A stretch of 10,463 nt of DNA from an uncultured Bacilli bacterium (GCA_947631345.1 CANRKW010000034.1:1-10463), one strand, 5' to 3'; positions 1 to 7,359 are shown, counted from the stretch's first letter. The notes: a model not told the origin generated them from the sequence alone. A program made the numbers and translations.

Positions 1-1338
1 ACACTTTTACTTTACACATTACTAGTATTTGTAGTATTTAATAGTATTGGTGGTGTTTTAACATTAACTGGAATTGCTGCTTTAATTTTAGGTATCGGTA
101 TGGCTATTGATTCAAGTGTAATAACTATTGAAAAAATAAAAGAAGAACTAAAAAACGGTAACTCATTAAAAGAAGCATATCAAATAGGTAATAAAAGTAG
201 TTTAGTATCATTAATAGACGCGAACATTACAACTTTAATTGCTGCAGTAGTACTATTTATATTTGGAGAATCTAGTGTAAAAGGTTTTGCAACAATGTTA
301 ATTATAACTATAATATGTACTATATTTACCATGGTACTAATAAATAGAAAGATATTTTCATATTTTGTATATAGTAATAAATTTGATAAAAAAACTAATA
401 TTTTAGTAGGAAAAGTAAAAACAAGAAAAGAAATAAAATCGTTGAAATTTTCACGTATTTATATAATATTTGTATTATTAATAGCTCTTTTAGGTATAAT
501 ATTTTCATTTACTAGAAAAGTAAATTTAGGAATAGACTTTAAAGGAGGAAGCAGTATTACTATTAAAAGTGATAGTGAAATAAATACAGAGGAAATTGAT
601 GAAAAGTTAGGAAAGTACAATATAAGAAGTAAAGAAGTAAACAAAGAAAACGCATATTACATAATAGATAAAACATTAACAGAAGAAGAAATGAAAGAAA
701 TAAAAGAAGATTTTTCTTTACTTAATGTAACATTAGATATATCAGTAATTAGTAATATAGTAAAAAAAGACTTAACAATAAATGCAATAAAATCACTAAT
801 AATTGCTTCCATTTGTGTACTTATATATGTTACTATTCGTTTTACAAGTAATTTTGCTTTATCAAGTATTATTGCACTTTTAAGTGATATATTAGTAACT
901 ATTAGTATGTTTTTAATATTACATATTGAAATAAATTTTATATTTATAGCAGGAATACTTACAATAATAGGATATTCTATAAATGACACTATAGTTGTTT
1001 TTGATATAATTAGAGATAAATTAAAACTATTAAAGAATAAAAATAGAGAAAGTCTTACTAATGTAATAAAAGAAAGTATTAGCTTGTCTTTAAAAAGAAA
1101 TATAATAACTAGTATAACTACTTTAATAGCAATAATTACACTTTTAATTATGAATGCTAAAGGAGTAAGAGAATTTAATATAACTGCTTTAATTGGTTTA
1201 ACTGCTGGAACATTTTCTTCACTATTTTTAGCCCCTTATGTATTTTTAAAACTTGAGTGTTACAGAATAAAACATCCTAAAAAACAAAAAGATGATGATG
1301 AATTAGAAGAAAGATTAATTAAAGGAATTAATTCATAA
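1..1338 (+). CDS. secDF: Protein translocase SecDF (fused SecD-SecF), 3' part; 5' end outside window
   Basis: Membrane subunit of the Sec translocon that uses the proton gradient to pull secreted proteins out of the channel. The frame is open from base 1 (TLLLYTLLVF...), so the ATG at 100 is an internal methionine and the N-terminal SecD part lies upstream; 445 residues are visible. First come the last SecD membrane helices with GMAID (family GMAVDAN) and DANITTLIAAVVLF. The SecF half starts near 450 with a helix and GIDFKGGSSI, a periplasmic domain, then LTIIGYSINDTIVVFD and a charged, Lys/Asp-rich tail. The three residues known as D340, D637 and R671 in Thermus SecDF appear conserved: Asp at 109-111, Asp at 985-987, Arg at 1096-1098. 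The segment before the second SecF helix (family SVGPxxGxEL) is poorly conserved (SVISNIVKKDL). Stop TAA. relA starts 13 bases downstream, so the two are probably co-transcribed. Confidence 0.95.
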   Translation, partial: TLLLYTLLVFVVFNSIGGVLTLTGIAALILGIGMAIDSSVITIEKIKEELKNGNSLKEAYQIGNKSSLVSLIDANITTLIAAVVLFIFGESSVKGFATMLIITIICTIFTMVLINRKIFSYFVYSNKFDKKTNILVGKVKTRKEIKSLKFSRIYIIFVLLIALLGIIFSFTRKVNLGIDFKGGSSITIKSDSEINTEEIDEKLGKYNIRSKEVNKENAYYIIDKTLTEEEMKEIKEDFSLLNVTLDISVISNIVKKDLTINAIKSLIIASICVLIYVTIRFTSNFALSSIIALLSDILVTISMFLILHIEINFIFIAGILTIIGYSINDTIVVFDIIRDKLKLLKNKNRESLTNVIKESISLSLKRNIITSITTLIAIITLLIMNAKGVREFNITALIGLTAGTFSSLFLAPYVFLKLECYRIKHPKKQKDDDELEERLIKGINS

Positions 1339-1351
1339 AAAGGAGTAATAA

Positions 1352-3475
1352 ATGACTTATGAAGAATTATTAAAACTACTTAATACTTATATGACTAAAG
1401 AAGAAATAGAACTAGTAAATAAGTATTATTTAGTCGCACTTGATATATATAAAGATATGAAAAGACTTACTAAAGAAGATTATATATGTCATAGTATTAG
1501 GGTTAGTTATATTTTAGCAGAACTTAAAATGAATGCTTTAACTATCGGGTGTGCTTTAATACATGAGGGAATAACTCTAAATAAAATAACTAAAGAAGAA
1601 TTAACAGAAAAATTTGGAGAAGAAACTGCTAGTATTTTGTCTTCTATAAGTAAAATTAGCCATTTAAAAAGAACACTAGATAACACTAGTGATAAAGATA
1701 AATATAGAAGAATAGTAGTAGGCCTTGCAGAAAATCCAATAACACTTTTTATAAAACTAGCAGATAGGTTAGATAACTTAAAGACTTTATATGTACATGA
1801 TAAAGAACATATAAATGATGTAGTTGATGAAACAGAAAAAATATATATTCCTATAGCTCATAGACTAGGAATTAAAAAAATGAAAAGTGAACTAGAAGAC
1901 TTATGTTTAAAAATATCTGATCCAACAGGATATAATGATGTATTAGAAAAAATAAATAAAGACAGATCTGAACTAGAAGACTTACTTTTAAAAATGAAAG
2001 ATGAAATAGTTGAATTATTAAATGAACACAATATAAAATTTGAAATAACCTATAGGGTAAAAAGTGTAAGAGGAATATATAATAAACTTGTAAAAGGGAA
2101 AAAATGGAATCAAATATATGATTTACTAGGACTTAGAGTTTTAGTAGAAAAAATAGAAGAATGTTATTTAGTAATTGGCCTTATTCATTCTAAATTTAGA
2201 CCTATTCCTAAAAGATTTAAAGATTATATTGCAAACCCTAAAAACAATATGTATCAAAGTCTTCATACAACTGTATTTGGAGTCGATGGAACTGTTTTTG
2301 AAGTACAAGTTAGAACTTATGAAATGAATGAAATTGCAGAACATGGGGTAGCATCTCACTGGAGCTATAAAGAAAAAACTGATGGAAGTAAAACTGGAGT
2401 ACTAGAAGAAAGACTAGCAAACTTTAGAACACTAATAGAAATAAATGAAATAGAAAATAATAGTGAATTTTTTAAAAACTTAAAAACACTTGAAAAAGAA
2501 GAAATGTATATATTTACGCCTAAAGGAGATATAGTTGAACTACCAATAGATAGTACTCCAATAGATTTTGCATATAAAATTCACTCAGAGGTTGGTAATA
2601 AAGTAGAAAGTGCTTTAGTAAATGGTAAAATAGTACCACTTGACTATAAATTACAAGACGCTGATATTGTAGAGCTTAAAACTAAAGAAGGAAGAACTCC
2701 TAGTGAAGCATGGCTTAAATTTGTAAAAACAGAAACAGCTAAAAGTAGAATAAAATCATATTTTAATAAAAAAGAAAAAGATAAAATAATAGAAACTGGT
2801 AAATTAGTATTAATAGAAGAAATTAAAAAAAGAAAATTAAATGAAAAAGAAATTCTAAATGAAGAAAATATATCTAAAGTATTAAAACAATTAAAATTAG
2901 ATACATTTGAAGAATTATGTACAAGTATTTCTACTTTAAAATATACACCTAATACTATTATTAATATAATAACTAATGAAACTAAAGATAGAAAAGAAGA
3001 ATTAGTAGAAAAATTACTTACTACTAATGTAACAAATAATTCTAAAAATAATGAAATAATTATTGCAGGACTTTCTAATATATTATTTAAAATAGCCCCA
3101 TGTTGTAACCCTATAAAGGGTGAAGAAATAGTAGGATATGTTACTAAAGGAGAAGGAGTTTTAATACATAAAAAAGACTGTAAAAATGTAGATTTAAATA
3201 ATAAACGGATAATAGATGCAAAGTGGAATCAAGAATATAGTGATAAATATACTACTATTTTAAGAATATATTTAGATTCAGGAAATGATCACTTAGTAGA
3301 TATAATAAATGAAGCAACAAAAACTGATATAAATATAGTATCTATAAATAATAAAGGTAAATTAGATTATACTGATATATATGAATTTGTAATAAAAGTA
3401 AATAATTTAGAATCATTAAATAAATTAATAACTAATTTAAATAGTTTAGAGTTTGTTTCTAAAATAGAAAGGTAA
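1352..3475 (+). CDS. relA: Long RelA/Rel-type (p)ppGpp synthetase with degenerate hydrolase domain
   Basis: Stringent-response enzyme of 707 residues, close to the usual 730. It makes (p)ppGpp from ATP and GDP/GTP on stalled ribosomes. Domains in order: HD hydrolase (about 20-150), synthetase (about 225-345), TGS (386-445), helical domain, Cys-rich zinc-finger-like domain (CC at 584-585, H606, C610), C-terminal ACT/RRM (about 633-707). The synthetase looks intact: IYDLLGLRV with D257, RFKDYIANPK, NMYQSLHTT, and FEVQVRT with E317, matching D264 and E323 of the Streptococcus Rel enzyme. In the hydrolase, H47, H71 and D138 match metal ligands, but HDxxED is HEGITL at 71-76: the metal Asp is Glu and the catalytic Glu-Asp pair is Thr-Leu. 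Hydrolysis is therefore probably weak or lost (inference). The start is set by AAAAGGAG ending 7 bases before the ATG. dtd follows after 2 bases. Confidence 0.95.
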   Translation: MTYEELLKLLNTYMTKEEIELVNKYYLVALDIYKDMKRLTKEDYICHSIRVSYILAELKMNALTIGCALIHEGITLNKITKEELTEKFGEETASILSSISKISHLKRTLDNTSDKDKYRRIVVGLAENPITLFIKLADRLDNLKTLYVHDKEHINDVVDETEKIYIPIAHRLGIKKMKSELEDLCLKISDPTGYNDVLEKINKDRSELEDLLLKMKDEIVELLNEHNIKFEITYRVKSVRGIYNKLVKGKKWNQIYDLLGLRVLVEKIEECYLVIGLIHSKFRPIPKRFKDYIANPKNNMYQSLHTTVFGVDGTVFEVQVRTYEMNEIAEHGVASHWSYKEKTDGSKTGVLEERLANFRTLIEINEIENNSEFFKNLKTLEKEEMYIFTPKGDIVELPIDSTPIDFAYKIHSEVGNKVESALVNGKIVPLDYKLQDADIVELKTKEGRTPSEAWLKFVKTETAKSRIKSYFNKKEKDKIIETGKLVLIEEIKKRKLNEKEILNEENISKVLKQLKLDTFEELCTSISTLKYTPNTIINIITNETKDRKEELVEKLLTTNVTNNSKNNEIIIAGLSNILFKIAPCCNPIKGEEIVGYVTKGEGVLIHKKDCKNVDLNNKRIIDAKWNQEYSDKYTTILRIYLDSGNDHLVDIINEATKTDINIVSINNKGKLDYTDIYEFVIKVNNLESLNKLITNLNSLEFVSKIER

Positions 3476-3477
3476 AA

Positions 3478-3924
3478 ATGAAAGTAGTAGTTCAAAGAAG
3501 TAAAGAAAGCACGGTTAGTGTTAATGGTAAAGTAATAGGAAAAATAGAAAAAGGCTATGTACTTTTATCTAGTTTTACATATGGAGATAATATAAAAATA
3601 GTAGATAAAATGATAGATAAAATACTAAATTTAAGAATATTTAAAGATGAAAATGATAAAATGAACTTAAGTATTTTAAATATAAATGGTGAAATATTAA
3701 ATATTAGTCAGTTTACATTATATGCAGATACTTCTAAAGGAAATAGACCTAATTTTCTTTTAAGTTTAGATAAAGAAAATGCTTTATATTTATATAATTA
3801 TATGAATGAAAGATTAAAAAGTAAAGGAATAGTTACAGAAACTGGAGAATTTGGAAGTGATATGTTTTTAAGTACTCAAAATGATGGACCTGTTACTATT
3901 ATTTTAGATAGTAAAGATTTTTAG
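3478..3924 (+). CDS. dtd: D-aminoacyl-tRNA deacylase
   Basis: Cytoplasmic proofreading enzyme that cleaves D-amino acids (and glycine mischarged on tRNA-Ala) from tRNA, using the tRNA itself for catalysis. It has 148 residues, the usual length. Diagnostic family segments are present: N-terminal MKVVVQRSKESTVSVNGK, central SQFTLYADTSKGNRPNF (family SQFTLYGDTxKGxRPxF), and C-terminal TGEFGSDM followed by NDGPVTIIL, which carries the Gly-cisPro motif that reads chirality. The ATG lies 2 bases after the relA stop. Its weak ribosome site GAAAGG is inside the end of relA, so dtd is probably translated from the relA transcript. The relA-dtd pair is a common Firmicute arrangement. Stop TAG; the next gene has its own promoter. 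Confidence 0.96.
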   Translation: MKVVVQRSKESTVSVNGKVIGKIEKGYVLLSSFTYGDNIKIVDKMIDKILNLRIFKDENDKMNLSILNINGEILNISQFTLYADTSKGNRPNFLLSLDKENALYLYNYMNERLKSKGIVTETGEFGSDMFLSTQNDGPVTIILDSKDF

Positions 3925-3934
3925 AAGAAAACAC

Positions 3935-3963
3935 TTGTTTAATAAAAATATTTATTATATAAT
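3935..3963 (+). promoter_or_regulatory. Predicted sigma-A-type promoter of ruvAB
   Basis: The -10 box is a perfect TATAAT at 3958-3963. Exactly 17 bases upstream, TTGTTT at 3935-3940 can serve as -35 (matching the TTG of TTGACA). It fills the only non-coding gap between dtd and ruvA. Transcription would start near 3968-3970, only about 9-11 bases before the ruvA ATG, leaving just the GGTGG ribosome site (3970-3974) in the leader. Such matches arise easily in AT-rich DNA; the perfect box, ideal spacing and position favour a real site. Confidence 0.6.
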
Positions 3964-3978
3964 GATTATGGTGGTATT

Positions 3979-4527
3979 ATGTTAGATTATATAGAAGGAA
4001 TAATAGAAGAAATTAATGGAGGGAATATTGTAATTAGTAATAATGGAATAGGTTATAATGTATTTACTCCAAACCCATTTTTGTTTAAAGAAGGAGAAAA
4101 CTATAAAGTGTATTTATATAATCATATAAGAGAAGATGAATACAGTTTATATGGTTTTATTACTAAAGAGACAAGAGAACTCTTTTTAAAACTTTTATCT
4201 GTTAAAGGTTTAGGACCAAAAGTTGCTTTAACAATACTAGGTTCTGGTACAAATGAAGGGGTAATAGACGCGATAGAAAGAGAAAACATTTTATATTTAA
4301 AAAAGTTTCCTAAAGTAGGAGAAAAATTAGCAAGACAAATAATACTTGATTTAAAAGGAAAATTAGTAAGTAAAACTGAAACAGTAACAGAAAATGTAGA
4401 ATTAATAGAAGTTCTTGAAAGTTTAGGTTATAAAACTCAAGATATAAAAAGAGTTATAAAAGATGTAAGAAGAGATATAAATATTGAAGAACAAGTAAAA
4501 GAAGCATTAAAATTATTATTAAGATAA
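3979..4527 (+). CDS. ruvA: Holliday junction branch migration complex subunit RuvA
   Basis: DNA-binding subunit that clamps four-way recombination junctions as a tetramer or octamer and loads the RuvB motor. It has 182 residues, somewhat short of the usual 195-205, mainly through a brief linker before domain III. An N-terminal OB fold (about 1-62) includes YLYNHIREDEYSLYGF, whose E52-D53 match the 'acidic pin' that separates strands at the crossover. Two helix-hairpin-helix motifs follow: LLSVKGLGPKVALTIL (about 72-87) and LKKFPKVGEKLARQIILDLK (about 107-127). The C-terminal domain (about 140-182, ending EALKLLLR) contacts RuvB. The ATG is preceded by GGTGG. The TAA stop is part of the ruvB ribosome site, so the pair is translationally linked. 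No ruvC is visible, as is common in Firmicutes, where RecU resolves junctions. Confidence 0.96.
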   Translation: MLDYIEGIIEEINGGNIVISNNGIGYNVFTPNPFLFKEGENYKVYLYNHIREDEYSLYGFITKETRELFLKLLSVKGLGPKVALTILGSGTNEGVIDAIERENILYLKKFPKVGEKLARQIILDLKGKLVSKTETVTENVELIEVLESLGYKTQDIKRVIKDVRRDINIEEQVKEALKLLLR

Positions 4528-4536
4528 GGAGGTAAG

Positions 4537-5523
4537 ATGGAAGATATAACTAAGAGTGAATATCAAGAAGGAGATTCTTTTGAAAAAACAATAAGACCTT
4601 TATCATTTGACGAATATATAGGCCAAAGTGAAGTAAAAGAAAATATAAAAGTATTTGTAAGTGCAGCAAAAATTAGAGAAGTTGCACTAGACCACGTCCT
4701 TTTATATGGACCTCCAGGACTAGGGAAAACCACACTATCCCACATTATTGCAAATGAACTAGGGGTAAACATTAAAACAGCAAGTGGGCCTACAATAGAA
4801 AAAAGTGGAGATTTAGCAGCAATATTAAGTACTCTTGAACCATATGATGTTTTATTTATAGACGAAATACATAGAATACCTAAATATATAGAAGAAATTC
4901 TTTATAGTGCAATGGAAGACTTTAAATTAGAAATAATTGTAGGAAGTGAAGGACAAAGTAGAAGTATTAAAATAGACCTTCCTCCATTTACTTTAGTAGG
5001 CGCAACTACAAGAGCTGGAGACTTATCAAGTCCTTTAAGAGATAGGTTTGGAATAACTTGTAAATTAAATTACTATACAGATGAAGAGTTAACTTTAATA
5101 GTTAAAAGAAGTGCAAGAGTACTAGATTTAAATATTGAGGAAGAAGCAGCAAGTATAATAGCAAGAAGAAGCAGAAAAACACCAAGAATTGCTAATAGAT
5201 TATTAAAAAGAGTAAGCGACTTTGCACTTGTATCAGGAAGTGCAGTTATTACTAAAGACATAACAAATGACTCATTAAAAAGATTACAAGTTGACGAATA
5301 TGGGTTAGATAGTACTGACATAGAATACTTAAAAGCACTTATTGTAAGATTTAATGGTGGACCCGTTGGAATAGAAGCCATAAGTGCATCTATTGGTGAA
5401 GAACAAACTACAATAGAAGACGTAATTGAACCATTTTTACTACAAGAAGGTTTCATAAAAAGAACCATAAGAGGAAGACAAGTTACAGATAAATCTTACG
5501 AATACTTAAAAATAGAAAAATAA
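4537..5523 (+). CDS. ruvB: Holliday junction branch migration ATPase RuvB
   Basis: Hexameric AAA+ motor that pumps DNA through the RuvA-bound junction using ATP. It has 328 residues, normal for the family. Walker A GPPGLGKT lies at 58-65, Walker B LFIDEIH at 106-112 and sensor-1 LVGATTRAG at 153-161. LRDRFG near 167-172 carries the trans-acting arginine region, and [13 protein letters not shown] near 214-226 carries the sensor-2 arginine. The C-terminal winged helix reads [20 protein letters not shown] and ends in IRGRQVT, the family's RGR DNA-contacting motif. A near-perfect AAGGAGG at 4526-4532 overlaps the ruvA stop and sits 4 bases before the ATG, the best ribosome site in the window. The stop lies at the edge of the hairpin shared with the converging lipoprotein gene. 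All catalytic motifs look intact. Confidence 0.97.
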   Translation: MEDITKSEYQEGDSFEKTIRPLSFDEYIGQSEVKENIKVFVSAAKIREVALDHVLLYGPPGLGKTTLSHIIANELGVNIKTASGPTIEKSGDLAAILSTLEPYDVLFIDEIHRIPKYIEEILYSAMEDFKLEIIVGSEGQSRSIKIDLPPFTLVGATTRAGDLSSPLRDRFGITCKLNYYTDEELTLIVKRSARVLDLNIEEEAASIIARRSRKTPRIANRLLKRVSDFALVSGSAVITKDITNDSLKRLQVDEYGLDSTDIEYLKALIVRFNGGPVGIEAISASIGEEQTTIEDVIEPFLLQEGFIKRTIRGRQVTDKSYEYLKIEK

Positions 5524-5547
5524 CAGAACTATCTAAAAAGTTCTGTT
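5522..5547. terminator. Bidirectional intrinsic terminator between ruvB and the lipoprotein gene
   Basis: A perfect 9-bp inverted repeat, AACAGAACT (5522-5530) and AGTTCTGTT (5539-5547), has an 8-base loop. In the plus direction the stem ends in a T-run that continues TTA AATTT. In the minus direction it is followed by TATTTTTCTATTTTT. It lies exactly where two operons converge, so one hairpin can end both. It overlaps both stop codons (TAA at 5521-5523 and, on the minus strand, TAG at 5531-5529). The stem is AT-rich (3 G-C pairs), so each direction may be leaky. Confidence 0.75.
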
Positions 5548-6386
5548 TTAAATTTATCAATATTATTAGCCATTATACTTAAATAATCTTCACCATTTTT
5601 CTTTTGTTCATCACTTAAAGTAAACATATCATCTATATTTATCTTTTCTAAATTATTACTTGTAATAAAATTCTCTAAATCTTCATCTAATTTATCATTA
5701 TTTAATATAAATATATAACTAACATCATTATTACTTATTAATCTTCTTGCTTCACTATAATTTCTAGTAAGATTTTCATTATCTTTATCTAAAGAAACAA
5801 CATTAATGTTATATTTATCTAAAAATAACAATGAATCATTTGTAACTATTATATTATTTCTACTAGCATTTTGTCCCATCATAGTAAGACTTACATCAAT
5901 TTCACTAATTTTTATTTTTAATTCATCATATTTATTACTTATATTATTTTGAGTATATATATTATCTACTGAATCAATAAGTGTTTGCTTAATATTTCTT
6001 GCTATCATTAAATAATTAGATGGATCTAACCAAAGTTCAGCTTCTCCACTTGTATAATTAACTCCTTTAGTCGCATCTATTATTGTTAAATTTGAATTTC
6101 TATTTAAAAAGTCAACTGCAAGTTTAGCTTCATTAGTAGCCCCAGAATAAATAAATATATCTCCATTACTATATATATCTTTTTGTTTATCAGATAACTC
6201 ATATGTGTAGTAGTCTGATCCACTTGGATATATATTAGTTACAACTGCATAATCTTTATATAAATAATTTGTAATATATTCAATTGGATAAAGTGTAGTA
6301 TAAATACTTACATCTTTTTCTCTATCTATCTTATCACAACCACTTATAACAAATAACATTAATAAAATAACCACTAATTTTTTCAT
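5529..6386 (-). CDS. ZnuA/PsaA-fold (cluster A-I) metal-binding-type lipoprotein lacking all histidines
   Basis: A surface lipoprotein of 285 residues. The N-terminus MKKLVVILLMLFVISGC is a lipoprotein signal peptide with lipobox ISGC; Cys17, the only cysteine, would be lipidated. The mature part follows the zinc/manganese ABC binding-protein layout: VSIYTTLYPIEYITNYL, IYPSGSDYYTYELSDKQKDI (family PPGxDPHxYEPT), GDIFIYSG, ELWLDPSNYLMIARNI (family HxWLDPxN), a long charged middle helix, IIVTNDSLLFLDKY (family VTSHxAFxYL) and a C-terminal lobe. The three metal-ligand histidines appear as Tyr60, Glu118 and Asn183, and the whole protein has no histidine. Normal zinc or manganese binding is unlikely; the true ligand is unknown. 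No ABC permease or ATPase lies nearby. The gene is coupled to yidD: the yidD TAA abuts its ATG, with AGGGAGG 5 bases upstream. Fold assignment is fairly sure, function is not. Confidence 0.85.
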   Translation of the reverse strand: MKKLVVILLMLFVISGCDKIDREKDVSIYTTLYPIEYITNYLYKDYAVVTNIYPSGSDYYTYELSDKQKDIYSNGDIFIYSGATNEAKLAVDFLNRNSNLTIIDATKGVNYTSGEAELWLDPSNYLMIARNIKQTLIDSVDNIYTQNNISNKYDELKIKISEIDVSLTMMGQNASRNNIIVTNDSLLFLDKYNINVVSLDKDNENLTRNYSEARRLISNNDVSYIFILNNDKLDEDLENFITSNNLEKINIDDMFTLSDEQKKNGEDYLSIMANNIDKFKTELFR

Positions 6387-6602
6387 TTAATCCTCCCTAG
6401 GTGGCAAATCAATACCACTCTTGCCAAATGGATGGCACCTTTTTATTCTTTTAATTCCTAAAATAATACCTTTAACTACCCCAAAACGGTCTATACATAT
6501 TATAGTATATTCACTACAAGTTGGAAGAAACCTACATCTACTATGAGAATGCAAAGGAGTCACTTGGTATAATTTAATAAACCAAATAATCAATTTTTTC
6601 AT
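6387..6602 (-). CDS. yidD: Membrane protein insertion efficiency factor YidD
   Basis: Small membrane-associated protein (71 residues from the chosen start; family about 70-85) that assists YidC/Sec-dependent membrane protein insertion. The signature is clear: an amphipathic N-terminus MKKLIIWFIKLYQ, then SRCRFLPTCSEY, DRFGVVKGIILGIKRIKRCHP and the tail GIDLPP, with cysteines at 23, 29, 36 and 56. The frame is open upstream to a TTG at 6650, but I chose the ATG at 6602 because the family begins at this MKK and a good -10 box lies between the two. No Shine-Dalgarno sequence precedes this ATG, which is odd for this genome. The last codons (Pro-Pro-Arg-Glu-Asp) encode the strong ribosome site of the lipoprotein gene, and the two genes abut. 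In many bacteria yidD lies beside rnpA and yidC; here it does not. Confidence 0.92.
   Translation of the reverse strand: MKKLIIWFIKLYQVTPLHSHSRCRFLPTCSEYTIICIDRFGVVKGIILGIKRIKRCHPFGKSGIDLPPRED
6392..6398 (-). promoter_or_regulatory. Ribosome binding site of the lipoprotein gene, inside yidD
   Basis: On the minus strand AGGGAGG lies 5 bases before the lipoprotein ATG and is wholly inside the last codons of yidD. The intervening bases include the yidD stop (TAA directly followed by ATG), a stop-start arrangement typical of translational coupling. Confidence 0.8.
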
Positions 6603-6615
6603 ACTTAACAAAAGT

Positions 6616-6644
6616 ATTGTATCAAAAATCGTAGTAAAAATAAA
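6616..6644 (-). promoter_or_regulatory. Predicted extended -10 promoter of the yidD-lipoprotein operon
   Basis: Reading the minus strand, TGATACAAT forms an extended -10 element (TG, one base, TACAAT at 6621-6616). A weak -35, TTTATT (6644-6639), lies 17 bases upstream. Transcription would begin near 6609, about 7 bases before the yidD ATG, giving a nearly leaderless message with no Shine-Dalgarno site. It also argues against a start at the upstream TTG (6650). Support is sequence match only. Confidence 0.5.
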
Positions 6645-6664
6645 CACCAATTTACTAAAAAATA

Positions 6665-6693
6665 AAGACTTTTTTATAAAGAAATGTTAAAAT
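6665..6693 (+). promoter_or_regulatory. Predicted promoter of rnc-smc
   Basis: An extended -10, TGTTAAAAT (TG at 6685-6686, TAAAAT at 6688-6693), has AAGACT at 6665-6670 as a partial -35 (the central GAC matches) with 17-base spacing. Transcription would start near 6700, just at the ribosome site AAAGGAG (6699-6705), which is 12 bases before the rnc ATG. The 115-base divergent gap 6603-6717 holds this and the yidD promoter and nothing else I can recognise. Confidence 0.5.
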
Positions 6694-6717
6694 AAATTAA
6701 AGGAGTGGACAAAATAT

Positions 6718-7359
6718 ATGAAAACATTAGAAAAATTTGGAATAAACTTAAATAATAGTAAACTTTTACAAACAGCTTTAACTCACACATCATATGCAAA
6801 TGAACATAATATAGATTCATATGAAAGACTTGAGTTTTTAGGTGATGCAGTACTAGAACTAGTATGTAGTGACTACATTTTTAAAAAGAAACACTATAAT
6901 GAAGGAGAAATGAGTAAGAAAAGAAGCCTATATGTATGTGAAAATGCCTTATATGAATATTCTAAAGAGATTGACTTAAAAAATTACATAAAATTAGGTA
7001 ATGGAATAAAAGAAGCAAATAAAACAGTAATTGCAGATGTATTTGAAGCAGTAATAGGTACTATATATTTAGAACTTGGAATAGAAAAAGTAGAAGAATT
7101 TTTTGACAAATTAATTGTTCCTTATATAGAAAGTGACAAAGACTTTTTAAAAGACTATAAAACAACACTTCAAGAATTAGTACAAACAGAAAAGAAAAGT
7201 GTAGAATATGTTGTTACAAAAGAAGGAGGGCCTGCACATAAAAAATTTTTCTGTGTAAGTGTAATAATAGATGGAATAATATATGGAAGTGGATATGGTA
7301 GTAGTAAAAAAGAAGCTGAACAAAATGCAGCAAAAGAAGCAATAAAAAAACATGCATAG
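6718..7359 (+). CDS. rnc: Ribonuclease III
   Basis: Double-strand-specific endoribonuclease that processes rRNA precursors and structured mRNAs; it acts as a dimer with magnesium. It has 213 residues, compact but within family range. The catalytic domain (about 1-135) carries the signature ERLEFLGDAVL at 36-46 with E39 and D43, and ADVFEAVIGTIYLE with D107 and E110. These match the four metal-binding acidic residues E40, D44, D107 and E110 of the Aquifex enzyme. The double-stranded-RNA-binding domain (about 146-213) starts at DYKTTLQELVQ and contains GGPAHKKFF and GSSKKEAEQNAAKEAI. The ATG is preceded by AAAGGAGTGG, a slightly long spacing. Its TAG stop overlaps the smc ribosome site, so rnc and smc form an operon, as in many Firmicutes. 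The usual upstream acpP and plsX are absent here. Confidence 0.97.
   Translation: MKTLEKFGINLNNSKLLQTALTHTSYANEHNIDSYERLEFLGDAVLELVCSDYIFKKKHYNEGEMSKKRSLYVCENALYEYSKEIDLKNYIKLGNGIKEANKTVIADVFEAVIGTIYLELGIEKVEEFFDKLIVPYIESDKDFLKDYKTTLQELVQTEKKSVEYVVTKEGGPAHKKFFCVSVIIDGIIYGSGYGSSKKEAEQNAAKEAIKKHA

Noticed and set aside
100..102. ATG at 100 as the start of the first gene
   Set aside because: The frame is open to base 1 and the upstream residues (TLLLYTLLVF..., GGVLTLTGIAALILGIG) match the SecD membrane segment, so the gene continues out of the window.
3929..3940. Near-palindrome AAACACTTGTTT over the ruvA -35 box as a repressor (LexA-like) operator
   Set aside because: ruvAB is SOS-controlled in some bacteria, but this does not match the Gram-positive LexA box (GAACNNNNGTTC type); left as chance.
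3940..3957. AT-only inverted repeat (TAATAAA/TTTATTA) as a dtd terminator
   Set aside because: It has no G-C pair, no following T-run and overlaps the spacer of the ruvA promoter; such repeats are expected by chance at this composition.
6603..6650. Longer yidD starting at TTG 6650 (87 residues)
   Set aside because: The extra 16 residues are not family-like, there is no ribosome site, and a good extended -10 box sits inside the extension; the ATG at 6602 matches the family start.
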